Shown piece after piece: positions 13,357 through 29,900 of a stretch of DNA of 64,000 nucleotides. The DNA comes from Notospermus geniculatus (Eukaryota; Nemertea; Pilidiophora; Heteronemertea; Lineidae). Location of the stretch: contig NMRB01000562.1 of the NCBI GenBank assembly GCA_002633025.1, positions 62,001 through 126,000 of the forward strand. Direction: 5' to 3'. Position 1 is the first letter of the stretch, and every line of letters starts with the position of its first letter. The notes beneath the pieces were generated by a model. That model was not told the DNA's origin and did not search any database. It worked only from the letters and a program-made list of their open reading frames with translations. Both the position numbers and the translations under genes were made by a program.

Positions 13357-13624
13357 TTAAAGGGCCACAGTATTCCTTCCCCATCCTGCACTAAACATAC
13401 CCGTGTTAAGAGAGACCTCTATTGACAATGTTGTTAAACTACCACTCATCAACCTCGCCCCATGTAGAGTAACTCTCGTTCCTAGGGTATCCATGTATGC
13501 ATTGTATTGTAATCATACATTCTCCAACACTGGTGCGAAAGGCAAAACTACAGTATTGGAGAATGATGCAGTCACTGCCGGTGGCGCCGGCTGTTGACAA
13601 AATGTGGCAATACAATGGTCTTTA
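13357..13624. mobile_element. Possible second TTAA-type MITE
   Basis: It starts TTAAAGGGCCACAGTATT and ends with the inverse of TTAAAGACCATTGTATT, similar in pattern to the 7996-8276 element but more diverged. Confidence 0.4.
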
Positions 13625-14549
13625 ACAGCTCTGGTGGAATGGATGTGTTCTTACTCAGCCTATTTTAGGTGTCCTACCTTGAGAGGTGCCAGCTGCCCAT
13701 CTCAAGGACATACACCATCAGATTGGGTGTCGATATGAGCTGCTGCAGCAGCCTTGAGGCAACGAATCATGTTCCAGGTTTCAGGATTTTATCTCAGAAC
13801 AAAAGACGACAAAGATGACACATACGAAACATGAAAAATGTTGTCCAGATTTTCGTGCCTGACCGGTGAAAGTCTGGTATCAAATTCTGTGATATTCACC
13901 CCTGTTTTATCTGTAACACCCCTCCTTACTGAGTCATTCACCATCCAAGTTCTTCAGCTTATCGCTGAGTGGAGGTCTCAATTTCAAGGAAGGTTTTTCA
14001 ATCTAATTGCATTGTGGGGTTTCATGTTCATAGCACCCCAAGCCTGTTGAGGATCATTAGTGCAAACGGTAGAGAATTCTTCAGAATGTGTTGAGGATGC
14101 TCGAAACATCCAGTTTTCAAGATGGAATGGAGTTTTTTCGCATCCACTTGCCGGTAATCACTGTGTACGTCGTAGACCATTGTAAGCCGAAGTGTGGCCA
14201 ACTCGTCTTGAAACGCAGGCCTAATTTATGCCTCCTGTTGCGACTTCTTCCCACAGGTGTTAGTCAGGTTGAATTGATATCTTTGTTTTTGAGGTATTTC
14301 TTTAGAAACAGTCGGCCTTGGGTCGATTTCGTTTTTTGTCTCCCCGGTTGTTCAGCATCTTCTTCTTGGATTTTGTCTCAAGTGTATTTGAAGAGATGGT
14401 TCAGTGTCACTTGAGAACCCTTACAAACAGAGAAGTGGGCATTATTCGTCTCAGCTCATACTAATGAGCTTTTTTCATCTCAGAAGATTACAGACGAACT
14501 TGGTCTGCAAAGCCAGGGGCATGGAAAGGCATTTCTTCTCTAGTCATAT

Positions 14550-14780
14550 AGACGATTCTCGAATCCACAGATCTGTGCACTTCTGCCGAAATCTCAAGCA
14601 GAACCTCAGTCTGAAACCAGGTGATGTGATTCAGCTGTGGTCGACTGTGATGCAACGTCTTTGAAGTCACTGTTGTGGCGTTGTCTGCGTCTCCTCATTC
14701 AGTTTCAGACTGAGGTTGTGGTTGAGATTTCAGCGGAAGTGCGCAGATCTTTGTCGTTTACGTCAATTTGAGACGGGTCT
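14550..14780. mobile_element. Palindromic MITE, full-length member
   Basis: The left arm (AGACGATTCTC, CAGATCTGTGCAC, AACCTCAGTCTGAAAC) is mirrored by the right arm (CAGACTGAGGTTGTGG, GCGCAGATC, AGACGGGTCT). It is the same family as 18484-18721 and 1-82. Confidence 0.75.
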
Positions 14781-16134
14781 ACTGTTGGGAGTTAAGTGCT
14801 GTACCCAAGGACTCTGACATGCAGCTGACTGGCATATCTGTTGATAGTCACATATTCATCGTATGGAATCCTCTATTTATTACCTTAACTCCTTCAGTAA
14901 TGTCGTCTGCTTGCTCTGAATGTTGATTAGTTTGTGTTTATAGCTTTGCTGGTATCGCCGTAGTGACCACCACGCTGGTACAGCTTGCTGGACCGAGTTT
15001 GTTTATGGTCAGTCGGCATGGATGGCTTGTTTTGGTTTCACCATGGATACTGTTTATCGGGCTATTTTGTCATTCTGATGACCGTGCAGAGATAGAACGA
15101 CTGCCAGATCGCACCATTGCACCGCAGGACTGTTAGCATTTATTGGCTCGGTTCACAGTTGCCGTGGATATCATATGGTTGCCGTGGATACCGTGATGGC
15201 AGGCACAATGTAATCAAGAAATTATGGGCAGGAAGGCGTTAATGTCGTATTCATAACAATCTGATGGAGGCAAATTGTTTTTTTATCGTGCAGGCTCCGA
15301 ATGAGGCAGCGAACGTTTCTGTTCACCTGTTGATTAAAGACAAAACCAGGAACCACCTCAATCACCGACGGCAACAATATGCAGATTTGGTTGCCGTCGG
15401 TAACCTGACCTTCTCACCAAGGTGACTTTCAAAAAGCACTGTTTCTCTCACATTGTTGTTGTCAGAATTCTAGAAGTAGAAGGAAAGACTTGCTATTTTT
15501 TCCCATGTAAAACAAAAGCTGGTTGTGTTTATAGCGGCTGAGGGTTCTGATGAGTTAGGAATGTGGATGTTGATTGTCTGTCTCCGTGGGGGAGTTTAGG
15601 AAGTATATACATCTGGTGAATTTGGCACAATTTGGTAACACACTCAGTAGGCTACTTTTCTGTCAGAATGCAGACTCAACTGAAGAAGCATGTGCTGAAA
15701 GATAGGACCAAGTGATGGTTGAAGACTCCTGCAATGATGTCTTCATAAAAATACATGAAACGAGTACAGGCTGGCGTCATTTTGAAAATCTGGCCTAAAA
15801 ACAATGGGCATCATAACCCCTTTGAGTAATTTGCATGCATTCAGAACTGGAGCCACCCCAGGAGACTTCTGTCTGCTGACAGTACGAGTACACATGTAAT
15901 AGATTCCCCCTGTATATGAATATCCCGTACCGCTCAGCGTACCGCTCGGCGTACGGTCGTGACATTGATTGGTGTTGAATTAATGCCCGTTTTCACCGCG
16001 TTTCCGCAGATACATTACATTAAAGACTACTTGTTGCTGGGACATTGATTTTTGCGAAAACTTGAGCGAGACGTTTTTTCGCGATATTTGTTTACACCGA
16101 ATAAACCAGACAGGAATATGCTCTTAAGTATATT

Positions 16135-16270
16135 AACCCTGTCATTGCTGGTGGCAAGTTCATGTGATGAAGCATCTAAATGCGGAAATCTTACAAAAAA
16201 CCTGTCACATAGGTATTCATTGGAAAGTACTCACTGAGAGCTTTCCAATGAATACCTATGTGGTAGGTTT
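16135..16270. mobile_element. Related hairpin element
   Basis: AACCTGTCACATAGGTATTC ... GAATACCTATGTGGTAGGTT forms a nearly perfect hairpin, the same sequence as in 6515-6745. The left end AACCCTGTCATTGCTGG matches the family terminus. The right end is lost. Confidence 0.65.
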
Positions 16271-16963
16271 CTCATTCAGGCGCGGATCCAAGGGGGCGCA
16301 TCCGGTGCATGCCCCCCTTCGGCCAACAAATCTGTAAAATCGACCGTGAAATTCTGAAATTTGGAGCAAATCATTGAAATTCACCGCAGATTTCAATGTT
16401 TCTAGCACAGTGTGCCCCCTCTTTCCTAAAACCGTGGATCCGCCCCTGGCATTGGCCCTGTTCAAACACAGTCGGTTTGATCTGGATCAAGGCCGGTTCA
16501 CTTGCTTTTTGTACCGTGAAAAAGCCATGTGACCTGTACTATCCTTCCCATTTCATGGCACAAAAAGTAAAGTGAACTGGCTTCGAACTGGATCAAACCG
16601 ATTCTGTGTAAAAATGCCTATTCCCCTTTAATAACTGATAGAGATATCATCTCACGGCCCGTGTAGCGATAGTTTCGTGGATTAGGCCTACTGAAGCCGC
16701 ATAATTGGCCGATTCTCATTAAATAAATTGATCATAAAAATGACATCAATTTCTGGGTCAGACGAGGTGTAGTTAATTACGCCTGAAATTAGTGAGGTTC
16801 GTTAATTGTGGCAATTAGACAAGATGATGTGAGCGTGTGATTTATGGTTTTTGATGGGATCAGATGCCGGCATTGAACATTTTAACCCAGTGTGTGTACT
16901 CAGATGTAGCGCAGACAATATGACTCTAACGATTTCCAGTCACTGGTTATGATAACTGTGAAT

Positions 16964-17062
16964 GCTGACCTTGACATTGCAATGGGTGACCTTGAAGTTG
17001 ACCTTGCAATGGATGACCTTGAAATCGACCTTGCAAAGGATGACCTTGAAGTCGACCTTGGT
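16964..17062 (+). repeat. TGACCTTGAAGTCGACCTTG minisatellite
   Basis: About four copies of a ~28-bp unit containing two GACCTTG words, starting about 350 bp before KLF exon 17412. Confidence 0.85.
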
Positions 17063-17411
17063 GTAATTCATTGTATATTTTCTTTCCTTTCCTGAAAGTA
17101 TCTCCTGCCTGATTACCACTATTTTCAGATATGGCCGACTGCAAATATTGAATCTGCAAATTATCGACACTTTGAGGCGCTGTGACCGGTTGTACCTCTT
17201 TTTTGACATTTCACCAGTTTCACAGAATCAAGGATATCGTAATGTTTCTCCATTGTCTTGCTCTGTTTTTGACATAATATTTGGTACAACCGCTCGCAGC
17301 GCCGTCCTATGAGGATAAAAAGTCAAACACATTCCTCATTGTTACCAAAGAGGGGTAATGATGCATCAGAGGAACATATTTTTACAGATCTTTTCCTTTT
17401 TTTCGTTGCAG

Positions 17412-20062
<2,651 letters not shown>

Positions 20063-21850
20063 GGTCGTGTCCTTGACCTCTCTCATTGACCTTGACATTT
20101 GTGCTTATTTCATCTGAGCTGAATTCACCTTGACCTCTAAGGTTGAAGGTCATATCTGTGATCTGGAAAAGGGTCAAGTGGTTGACCTTTATGTACTGGC
20201 TGCAGCGTGATGGTTGAAGGTCATTCTGTGACCTTGTTTTGAAGGTCATCGTGTGACCTTGTGTTGAAGGTCACAGCAATGACATCGCAGACAGTGGTGA
20301 CCGTGACTCGAAACGAAAAAGCAACGAGGAATTTTCAATCAAGTGATTCAACTGGCACCAATAGGGGGCGCCTAAGTGCCAGATTTGTTTGTTTAATATA
20401 AAATGTGTTCTGACATTGCATGTTTGACTGTGATTACGTTTTCTTGGCTTTCGTACTGAAAAAAAAATAATGGAGGACGTTCAATTCAGAGGAAAAAAAT
20501 TTGGGAAATAAACGTTGAAATGTCTGTGTTTTGCTGGAAATCAGGACGTTCCGGTGGATTTTGCGTCATGTAATGTTTCATTCTCATATATAAGTGTACG
20601 GTGGATCTATGGAGGTCATTCAGTGCGAAGTTCCTTCTACATTCAAAACAGACATGGTCATGATCAGTTTTTATGGCATCATGTACGAAGCATCTTTCAA
20701 ACCATTTTCGCTTATTGCACTTTTGTAAACGTCATTATCATAATATTTCATATTGGAATAATCATGAACGGACTATATTTAACAGATTGTACTCTTTTTC
20801 AAAAAAACATGATGTGCCTTTTTCGTTGCTCATGGAACTATTTCAAATTCATGTCGAATTTGAATTTGAATTGTCACTGATAAGTATTCGCTGCTACATG
20901 TAAGTATTACGTCATAATCGGGGAAACCACACGGAAATTCTCATCGTTTTCTTTGAGTCTCTGCAACACTCATTTGCTCTTCCAAATTCGTACTTTCGGT
21001 GCGTTGGGATCGTGCGGTTATGGCAGCAAACTTCGGACGACGTAGTGAGATATTTGACGGATTATACAAGATGGCCGACCGTGTCATCTGCTTCCACGGT
21101 GCGTGTACTTCTCGGGCATCCACGGAGATGAATGGATCATCGTTGCAGAATCCAGAACGAGGCTTTAATTGGCGGCTTTCATTGGATACGATTTGCGAAG
21201 AAATGTCTGACAGGACATCGGACGCCAGTTTAGATTTTCAGAACAGAAGGATTTCTGGACGAAAAGTGAAACTTTGCAGTGGAATTTGGAGAAGAAGGAA
21301 TGATACAACCAGTGCATCTCAAGTTGACAGGATTCTGAATAACATTGGTGTTAGCATACTGTAACAGATGTACATGGTGGTCAAGTCAACTTCGGGTGAA
21401 ACGGAAGTAGAACTTTGGTGGATTTCTGTGAGAGAGTTTCAAAGTTGATGAAATGTAAGGGAAAGGGTTCAATACGGGGGAAGGGACCCCAAGTGCCAAA
21501 ATGTTTATCTGGTCAACAGAGTCGAGTGTTTATTGTTGTGGGCGGTGCTTCCGTGTAAAATATTGCAAACCGCGAGAGAAGTGTATGCTGCTGTTGATAT
21601 GGTGCGTCGCAAAAAATCCACAGTGCACTTCCTATGAGTTCAAACAGAGTAGAAAGTCGTCCACTGTGGTATTTTTCTGTGACGTGCTGTAGTCCAGTTC
21701 ATTTCATGTCACGTTTGCCTGAATTACCTGTGTTTAAATGTACAGCTTCTTATATACCATGTGCAGGTTGTTCGGGTAAGCTTGAGGTGGAATGGACTGG
21801 GAAATGTACATAGCTTGGGCAACCAGTACATCTTGGAAATACTTAATAAA
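20063..21850 (+). other. Probable 3'UTR of the KLF6/7-like gene
   Basis: This non-coding stretch directly follows the KLF stop codon. Its first 230 bases carry many TGACCTTG/CAAGGTCA words in both orientations. AATAAA hexamers occur at 20507-20512 and 21845-21850, so two transcript ends are possible. Open frames inside (for example 20999-21364) resemble nothing I know and have no convincing splice context. The UTR call is inferred from position. Confidence 0.55.
21845..21850 (+). terminator. Candidate poly(A) signal (AATAAA) for the KLF gene
   Basis: A canonical AATAAA hexamer about 1.8 kb after the KLF stop. An earlier one is at 20507-20512. Which is used cannot be told from sequence. Confidence 0.35.
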
Positions 21851-22387
21851 ATACCGGTATTATAAGCTGTGAAATTACTTCAAATCAAATTGAAAGTGAG
21901 TTAATGAGATTTTGTGATGTTTCCAGCATTTTTTGCATGATTTTTTTTCGTTCTGAAACAAACCAAACTGTTGTCGACGACCATTGTAATTTCTATCCAT
22001 GATTCACTTTCACTTTGACATGAAGTTGACGTTTTTCGATTTCAAATTGAGATGACTGATATTAATGTTGTTCGGGCTATACATGTGATGTTTGGTGTTT
22101 TTGCGGTTGTGATTAATGTGAGGTCGGCCGCCAGTTACGAAGTACGGTAGATGGTTGTTGTGGGTACGTCGAGTTCTTTTTCCGTGGCAGTGTGTAAAAA
22201 ATGACATCTTGCCTAATTTCCATAATATCAATATAAAGAATGTTGCATCTGTATTTAAATAGAATCCACTCTTTAATCTTAACCGTGCATTCTCTTGGGA
22301 ATGCGCGAAAAAAATCATCTGGAAATAAATTGTTCTCTTTGATTGTGTTTATCGTGTTGCCATGGATACAGAATTTGATATCGCTGT

Positions 22388-25300
22388 GCTCGTGTTGGCT
22401 GTCATCTAGAGTTCCCGCCTGTACTATTTTTTCGCCGTTATTTTTCCGTGCACCAGTTGGTTATGCGAGATTCTTCCATGCCGAGTTTTCTCATCTTGAT
22501 TACATCACCGTAACTTTGATGATGTCATCATAACTTAATGAGCTGGGCCTGGTTCTTATACAGACCCAGCCCTGGAAACTAAGCCAGAAAACATTCAAAT
22601 TGGAACCAAAAGATTTAACAGCCACCATTTCTAACAACTGTCCTCACAATGGTTAATTAGGTCACAACCCGACCTTGGCAAATTTGCACGAGTTGACCTT
22701 CAGTTGACCTTGAAGTTACGTTATTTCAGCGCCATTAATTGTGATTTTTCTGCCATTTTGTTTGTTATTTGTTGATATTTACAAACCTCTGATGCGTTTT
22801 ACAGCTAGCTTGCAATATTCTGTGTTATGTATCAAGGTACCATGAGTAGAACAGGATGATCAAACTTTAAACGGGGACGGGGTTAAATAAGAGTAAAAAT
22901 ATATTCTTTCTAGTTAAAAATCCGTGATACACGCCTGTGCTGGCCATCTCTACCTTAGTGTTGTTTCCTTGGTAATGCTAGTCTTCGTATGATAGTATAA
23001 TTTGGATAGCTTCCATAATTATCAACACTGATATAAATCTCATGCCAAAATTCTCAGCCAGTTTGTGATACCAAACAATACATGTACATGATAAACCACT
23101 TCATTTCCCACACATCTTCAGGTGGCCTTCAGCCACAAACGACCCTGACCCCAAAATGACCTTGACCTTTCTCATGAGATCTGACCTCAAGATGACCTTG
23201 TAGTGTAATCTTAGCACAGGTGAAGGCCACTTTAAGCCTGCAGGGTTCCAGATACTGTTAGCCAATGTCGCCAATGGCGAAAAAAATATTAGATTGGCTA
23301 CAGTTACAATTGGTTTGGCTAAAAATTTGGCAACAGTATTATTTGTGGTCTGAAAGTTGAGTCCCTGAGATTCTTGCAGTTAGAGCTGTGTGGTAAGAGA
23401 AGTTGAAAATTTATTATAAGTATAACTATTACACAATTTTGGTTGGCTACAATTTGCAAAGATTGGCTACAGGTAACAGGCCATTGGCTACACATTTGGC
23501 TCCCCAAAAAATAGGCCTAGCTGTACCCCTGAGCCTGCAATTCGTCCTCAATATATATCACCATCCAAATTGGAAGGCTGTGTGCCTCAGTTCCCACTTG
23601 CTGTCCTCCCTCCGAATTGACTTGGTGCCTCTACACATCCATGCACCAATCCAGCGGTTCTTTCTGAAAACAAGTTGGATGTTTTTAGTTGAAATCAATT
23701 TTCTAACAAACACTGTTTGGAGTAGGTCTCCTGCTCCACGCTTTTCCAATTCGCTGCGGATGTGAAAAAATGTCAGGCATTCGGGTAACTCGGTATCCCG
23801 AAATTGATTTCATCTTCAAACGGTCGTTTAGACTGCAGGCCGTTTACCTGCGTGTATGGTGCTGGCAGTTTCATGCATGAGGAATATTGGTTTGTTTAGT
23901 GAGAATATTTTTTAAAATGTAGCAGTGCAGTGCTGCGGGAATAGAGAATGTTGATGAATGCGTTCAGTTAAGATCTGTGTATCCCAGAATTCATAGTCTG
24001 TTTCGGGCCCAGTCATTCTCCTTTCATCAGAGTGGGGACATGGAAGTGTGTCATCCTGGCATGACTCAAGGTCATCCAAGCATAACTCAAGGTCATCTGG
24101 CATGATTCAAGGTAATCCAGGCATAACTCAAGGTCATCCTGTCATGACTCAAGGTCATCCAGGCATAACTCAAGGTCATCCTGCACGACTCAAGGTCATC
24201 CTGGTGTTACTCTAGGTAATCCTGGCATGACTCAAGGTCATCCTGGTATGACTCAAGGTCATCCTGGCATGACTCAAGGTCATTATGGCATAACTTAGGC
24301 CTTTAACCGAGGTCCATTTACCCATATCCATGGAATACCTGAAAAAATATCGATATGAAAACGAATTGTGAGAAGAGAAATGAGAAATTGTTACCGGTAA
24401 TAAAAAGTTTGCATTTTGGTGTTCATCACGATGGGAAGTTTGGTTCGTCATCGATAACACAGGAAAATTAATGGGAACGTTTTAGGACCATTACCGTCGT
24501 TAAAAAACTTCATCTCTCCATAATCGGCCATTATTATTGTGAGAAAAATTTGTGATAGCAACCCATTTTTAACACATAATAAAAAGTTACAACTTCGCCT
24601 GTCTGGCTCCGATAGAATTGCTTGTCAAAGCATAGATTACTGGTAACTGTGTTGTACAGAGCATTTGTCTGGGGTAGTGGTATGGGTCTCTCGGAAATTG
24701 TAAACATCATTTCTTAATTGGATATCTGCCTTATTTACAGTGACGGTTATGCCGCATTGAAAAGGGGTCGTCATAACTCCTCACTTTGAAAAAATTCTAC
24801 ACTTTCCTGAAAATGATTTTGTAGTTACTTCCATTTTCATTAGTCAATCCTAACGCACGGATCTCTCCCTGCCATTCAAGAGACATAACTGAAAGTTATT
24901 ATGCTTTTATGACGAGTTCCAAACATAAAAACACCACACTGGAAAGTATTCAAACTGGAGGTCCTCGTGGGAGGCTGGCTTTAAGTTATAACCCAGATAT
25001 GGTAATTGTCCCATCCGTGGTACTCAGGATGGCGTTGCCATGGTGATTTCAATGTATACGTCTGGTATCCTGCTATCCTTCCATTACAAATTTTCTTCCA
25101 AATTTGATGTGAACTTCCTGTCTAAATCTTGCCAGGTGTCATAGAAGTGAGAGCCATTTGAAACAAAAGTAAAAAATAAGCCAGTACATGTATATCGTGA
25201 ATTAAAATCAGTATATCACGAAATAAAGCCAGTATATCACGAAATAAAGCCAGTATATTGGCCGTGACTTAATTCTGATTACTCCTATCATTCATGCTGT

Positions 25301-26945
25301 ACAATGAATACGGTAATGTAACTGGTGACTGGTGCCATTCCTATGTTATTTGCAAATGAGTAGAAAACCAGTCTACAAGGCCTCAATCTGTGAAAATTCA
25401 TAATCAGTTCTTGTCTATGTTCTTATATTTTTTTCCTTATGGTGGCCAGCACAAGCTTTTCCGTGGTATTACCTAACCATGTTGATTTCTCCACGGTTTC
25501 ATGTTTTTGATGAGTTCTGAACACTATAAATTTGTGATATTTTCTTTCAAAGCACAGAATATACTTAAAAACTGCATTATTTCATTTGCCGTATTATGCA
25601 ATATTGTGTACTCGTTGACTGCCGAAAGCCAGCTCTAATTTAGTTAGATTCTTATGGAAAAAACTGATACGAGTCAAGAGTAATTGCAGCCACTCAATCT
25701 TTGTTACCAGTGTCTCCACCTATGAGATAAATGTGGAACTAGTGTTCAGTTTAGTTGCTTCTTGTCCCACCAGGTGGTTCCCCTGTCAATCAGTGGTTTC
25801 AGCTTTCACTGCAGCCAAGTAACAAATACCTTGCATACGCAGATTCTGGGCAACTAGAGCCAAGTGATTGACATCTCTTACATTATACAGATTAAGGGCA
25901 AACTGATATAAACAATATTTCTTACCAGATAATTAAGAAATGAAAAATTTTCATCAAGGTCCAACACACACCACCCTACGACTTGGTTCTTGTGAAGCTG
26001 AAACGCACTATACTCATGTCTCACTTGACCGGACTCATGTTTTGTATATATATTTAAAACGGATGTCTATTTTTGTATAAACTATAAGCTGTTTCAAAAT
26101 ATGGTGATTTTTTTGTAATATATACGCGTCACTGTGGAGACTTTTGGGTCAGGACTTTGTGTCATATGCAATATAGTAGAATGTAGCGTTGTAGTCGTGT
26201 AGTACTAGAAACTCCCAAAAGAGGGCATGCGGTTTCTTGTCTTTGTACGATGTGTAGCAATTCAGAGGAATTGACATGATTCGTAGCGTATTTTGTATCA
26301 TGTGCAATAGAGGGCGCCGGGATTCAGCTCCAGTCTTTATCAATAGACAGAAGTCTTAGGCTGTTGCTTAGGCCTCGCTAGCAACAAACAGTTGCCATAG
26401 CAACTGAGAAGCAACAATCACCAATACTGCAGAAAAGTCTTCATAAATTTGCTACGGTTTTGAGAGCCTGAGTGTCTTGTAGTTTTGATAAGATTTGTTC
26501 CGTCTGCCAGCGCCACCTAGTTGCTGTCGATGTTTCATCATCATCGTTTTTGTATAATTTTGAAATGTGCATGGTGAATGTATATGGTTCAACTTTGTAA
26601 ATTCTGTATTCGATTGATACTAAAATAATATAAACAATGGTTCAGTATAATTTGGTGAATCTGTGCCACAGAGAATGTGCTTTTGATAGCTATAGCTGCC
26701 AGGCCTAATGTGTTTGTAATGTGTCAAGGTTGGCTTTTCATGTGATGCCCGGAGCAGTGCAGGTCAGTGGTGCCAAGAATGGATTGGTGGTGCCATTGGC
26801 ACTGACGGGTGTTCGTCCGCGGTGCCATGGCCACTCAATACGAGAATCAGTGTGTGGTGCCCTGTGTCTATGGCACCAAAAGGTGCTTGAAGCTTAGGCA
26901 CTCAATCAAGTCAAAAACATTTCAAAGGACTTGTGCTGAAGGGGT
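22388..26945 (+). repeat. 4558-bp duplicated block, copy 1
   Basis: This block is repeated at 26947-31504 at a constant offset of 4559. The differences I saw are TA at 23942-23943 versus CG at 28501-28502, and A at 26181 versus G at 30740. It holds KLF-downstream non-coding DNA, including a TCAAGGTCA minisatellite. No gene is recognised inside. Confidence 0.95.
24052..24292 (+). repeat. ACTCAAGGTCATCCTGGCATG minisatellite (copy 1)
   Basis: About eleven copies of a ~21-bp unit, most containing TCAAGGTCA. It recurs at 28611-28851 because the whole block is duplicated in the assembly. Confidence 0.92.
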
Positions 26946-26946
26946 N
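26946..26946. other. Assembly join (single N)
   Basis: A single N where copy 1 of the duplicated block stops and copy 2 starts. Confidence 0.95.
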
Positions 26947-29900
26947 GCTCGTGTTGGCTGTCATCTAGAGTTCCCGCCTGTACTATTTTTTCGCCGTTAT
27001 TTTTCCGTGCACCAGTTGGTTATGCGAGATTCTTCCATGCCGAGTTTTCTCATCTTGATTACATCACCGTAACTTTGATGATGTCATCATAACTTAATGA
27101 GCTGGGCCTGGTTCTTATACAGACCCAGCCCTGGAAACTAAGCCAGAAAACATTCAAATTGGAACCAAAAGATTTAACAGCCACCATTTCTAACAACTGT
27201 CCTCACAATGGTTAATTAGGTCACAACCCGACCTTGGCAAATTTGCACGAGTTGACCTTCAGTTGACCTTGAAGTTACGTTATTTCAGCGCCATTAATTG
27301 TGATTTTTCTGCCATTTTGTTTGTTATTTGTTGATATTTACAAACCTCTGATGCGTTTTACAGCTAGCTTGCAATATTCTGTGTTATGTATCAAGGTACC
27401 ATGAGTAGAACAGGATGATCAAACTTTAAACGGGGACGGGGTTAAATAAGAGTAAAAATATATTCTTTCTAGTTAAAAATCCGTGATACACGCCTGTGCT
27501 GGCCATCTCTACCTTAGTGTTGTTTCCTTGGTAATGCTAGTCTTCGTATGATAGTATAATTTGGATAGCTTCCATAATTATCAACACTGATATAAATCTC
27601 ATGCCAAAATTCTCAGCCAGTTTGTGATACCAAACAATACATGTACATGATAAACCACTTCATTTCCCACACATCTTCAGGTGGCCTTCAGCCACAAACG
27701 ACCCTGACCCCAAAATGACCTTGACCTTTCTCATGAGATCTGACCTCAAGATGACCTTGTAGTGTAATCTTAGCACAGGTGAAGGCCACTTTAAGCCTGC
27801 AGGGTTCCAGATACTGTTAGCCAATGTCGCCAATGGCGAAAAAAATATTAGATTGGCTACAGTTACAATTGGTTTGGCTAAAAATTTGGCAACAGTATTA
27901 TTTGTGGTCTGAAAGTTGAGTCCCTGAGATTCTTGCAGTTAGAGCTGTGTGGTAAGAGAAGTTGAAAATTTATTATAAGTATAACTATTACACAATTTTG
28001 GTTGGCTACAATTTGCAAAGATTGGCTACAGGTAACAGGCCATTGGCTACACATTTGGCTCCCCAAAAAATAGGCCTAGCTGTACCCCTGAGCCTGCAAT
28101 TCGTCCTCAATATATATCACCATCCAAATTGGAAGGCTGTGTGCCTCAGTTCCCACTTGCTGTCCTCCCTCCGAATTGACTTGGTGCCTCTACACATCCA
28201 TGCACCAATCCAGCGGTTCTTTCTGAAAACAAGTTGGATGTTTTTAGTTGAAATCAATTTTCTAACAAACACTGTTTGGAGTAGGTCTCCTGCTCCACGC
28301 TTTTCCAATTCGCTGCGGATGTGAAAAAATGTCAGGCATTCGGGTAACTCGGTATCCCGAAATTGATTTCATCTTCAAACGGTCGTTTAGACTGCAGGCC
28401 GTTTACCTGCGTGTATGGTGCTGGCAGTTTCATGCATGAGGAATATTGGTTTGTTTAGTGAGAATATTTTTTAAAATGTAGCAGTGCAGTGCTGCGGGAA
28501 CGGAGAATGTTGATGAATGCGTTCAGTTAAGATCTGTGTATCCCAGAATTCATAGTCTGTTTCGGGCCCAGTCATTCTCCTTTCATCAGAGTGGGGACAT
28601 GGAAGTGTGTCATCCTGGCATGACTCAAGGTCATCCAAGCATAACTCAAGGTCATCTGGCATGATTCAAGGTAATCCAGGCATAACTCAAGGTCATCCTG
28701 TCATGACTCAAGGTCATCCAGGCATAACTCAAGGTCATCCTGCACGACTCAAGGTCATCCTGGTGTTACTCTAGGTAATCCTGGCATGACTCAAGGTCAT
28801 CCTGGTATGACTCAAGGTCATCCTGGCATGACTCAAGGTCATTATGGCATAACTTAGGCCTTTAACCGAGGTCCATTTACCCATATCCATGGAATACCTG
28901 AAAAAATATCGATATGAAAACGAATTGTGAGAAGAGAAATGAGAAATTGTTACCGGTAATAAAAAGTTTGCATTTTGGTGTTCATCACGATGGGAAGTTT
29001 GGTTCGTCATCGATAACACAGGAAAATTAATGGGAACGTTTTAGGACCATTACCGTCGTTAAAAAACTTCATCTCTCCATAATCGGCCATTATTATTGTG
29101 AGAAAAATTTGTGATAGCAACCCATTTTTAACACATAATAAAAAGTTACAACTTCGCCTGTCTGGCTCCGATAGAATTGCTTGTCAAAGCATAGATTACT
29201 GGTAACTGTGTTGTACAGAGCATTTGTCTGGGGTAGTGGTATGGGTCTCTCGGAAATTGTAAACATCATTTCTTAATTGGATATCTGCCTTATTTACAGT
29301 GACGGTTATGCCGCATTGAAAAGGGGTCGTCATAACTCCTCACTTTGAAAAAATTCTACACTTTCCTGAAAATGATTTTGTAGTTACTTCCATTTTCATT
29401 AGTCAATCCTAACGCACGGATCTCTCCCTGCCATTCAAGAGACATAACTGAAAGTTATTATGCTTTTATGACGAGTTCCAAACATAAAAACACCACACTG
29501 GAAAGTATTCAAACTGGAGGTCCTCGTGGGAGGCTGGCTTTAAGTTATAACCCAGATATGGTAATTGTCCCATCCGTGGTACTCAGGATGGCGTTGCCAT
29601 GGTGATTTCAATGTATACGTCTGGTATCCTGCTATCCTTCCATTACAAATTTTCTTCCAAATTTGATGTGAACTTCCTGTCTAAATCTTGCCAGGTGTCA
29701 TAGAAGTGAGAGCCATTTGAAACAAAAGTAAAAAATAAGCCAGTACATGTATATCGTGAATTAAAATCAGTATATCACGAAATAAAGCCAGTATATCACG
29801 AAATAAAGCCAGTATATTGGCCGTGACTTAATTCTGATTACTCCTATCATTCATGCTGTACAATGAATACGGTAATGTAACTGGTGACTGGTGCCATTCC

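Larger units (their letters stand above)
90..17411. other. Non-coding stretch upstream of the recognised KLF exons
   Basis: I found no exon of a recognisable gene here on either strand. Apart from listed repeats it holds AT-rich AAAAAGGCCTTAA repeats (100-440), SINE pieces, microsatellite CATCCATCCGTCC (about 9218-9236) and unique sequence. It is probably the KLF first intron and/or upstream flank. Confidence 0.5.
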